Program-made: the position numbers and the translations under genes
Notes under the pieces: generated by a model
Told to the model about the DNA's origin: nothing
What the model saw: the letters and a program-made list of their open reading frames with translations, nothing else
The model's database searches: none
From: Acidobacteriota bacterium
Lineage (GTDB): Bacteria; Acidobacteriota; Thermoanaerobaculia; Multivoradales; Multivoraceae
Assembly (NCBI GenBank): GCA_003388555.1
Contig: QQVD01000068.1
Location: forward strand, 62,001-126,000
Length of the DNA: 64,000 bases
Direction of reading: 5' to 3'
In this document: piece by piece, positions 63,924 to 64,000 of the stretch
How positions within the stretch are numbered: position 1 is the first letter of the stretch
Layout of the letters: every line of letters begins with the position of its first letter

Positions 63924-64000
63924 ATGTCGCCCCAGGACCCTCTCTCCTCTCGTCCCCCGCTCGGCGAGCCGCTCGAACAGGCCGTGTTGACCGCCTCCGA
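63924..64000 (+). CDS. Start of an unidentified gene, cut by window edge
   Basis: ATG 63924 opens a frame of 25 codons (MSPQDPLSSRPPLGEPLEQAVLT is the readable part in short) that is open to the edge and has GC-rich third positions. No ribosome site is convincing. Position after a STAS gene suggests a signalling protein such as an anti-sigma kinase or sensor, but nothing in the sequence proves it. Confidence 0.35.
   Translation, partial: MSPQDPLSSRPPLGEPLEQAVLTAS

Overview
The window is about 70% GC and densely coded. It reads like a chromosomal segment of an uncultured or poorly characterised Acidobacteriota lineage, probably near Thermoanaerobaculia/Holophagae. This is an inference from gene content: an ADOP-type MacB/FtsX permease, three Ser/Thr kinases fused to TPR or beta-propeller regions, a secreted matrixin ending in a 'GYFWFF...FAGGLT' domain that I recognise from that phylum, and the absence of mobile elements. 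Most long antisense frames are high-GC shadows. I found no rRNA, tRNA, CRISPR array or insertion sequence.

Layout. 1-8500 (minus): a truncated ABC permease and a complete pyruvate dehydrogenase operon (aceE-aceF-lpd). 8751-13633 (plus): an SDR, a cupin, a kinase-TPR protein and a pterin carbinolamine dehydratase. 13624-20232 (minus): an Sfp-type phosphopantetheinyl transferase next to oleD, a kinase-propeller protein and a diheme cytochrome c. 20558-25055 (plus): FHA-GGDEF protein, a secreted protein, prfC and a duplicated RNase H. 25068-45003 (minus): a 20-kb operon pfaD-pfaA-pfaC-oleA-oleB-oleC. 45479-48713 (minus): DUF3014, CoxE-like VWA and MoxR ATPase genes. 48714-49801: a gene-poor kilobase with palindromes. 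49802-57814 (plus): Hsp20, S1-domain protein, DUF1820, Skp/OmpH-like, RraA, ECF sigma factor and kinase-TPR. 58003-60901: ester-cyclase-like protein and matrixin. 60944-62398 (minus): FAD-linked oxidase. 62767-end: LuxR-type response regulator, STAS protein and the start of another gene.

The centrepiece is the 20-kb pfa-ole operon. PfaD (enoyl reductase), PfaA (KS-MAT-3xACP-KR-DH) and PfaC (KS-CLF-AT-DH-DH) form an iterative polyunsaturated fatty acid synthase. OleA, OleB and OleC are three of the four enzymes that condense two acyl chains head-to-head and decarboxylate the product to a long olefin. The missing pieces, OleD and a phosphopantetheinyl transferase able to activate the ACPs, sit together 10 kb away on the same strand. 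Together they predict a dedicated route from malonyl-CoA to a long-chain polyunsaturated hydrocarbon, with OleA possibly acting as the chain-release step because no thioesterase or acyltransferase-release domain is visible in PfaC.
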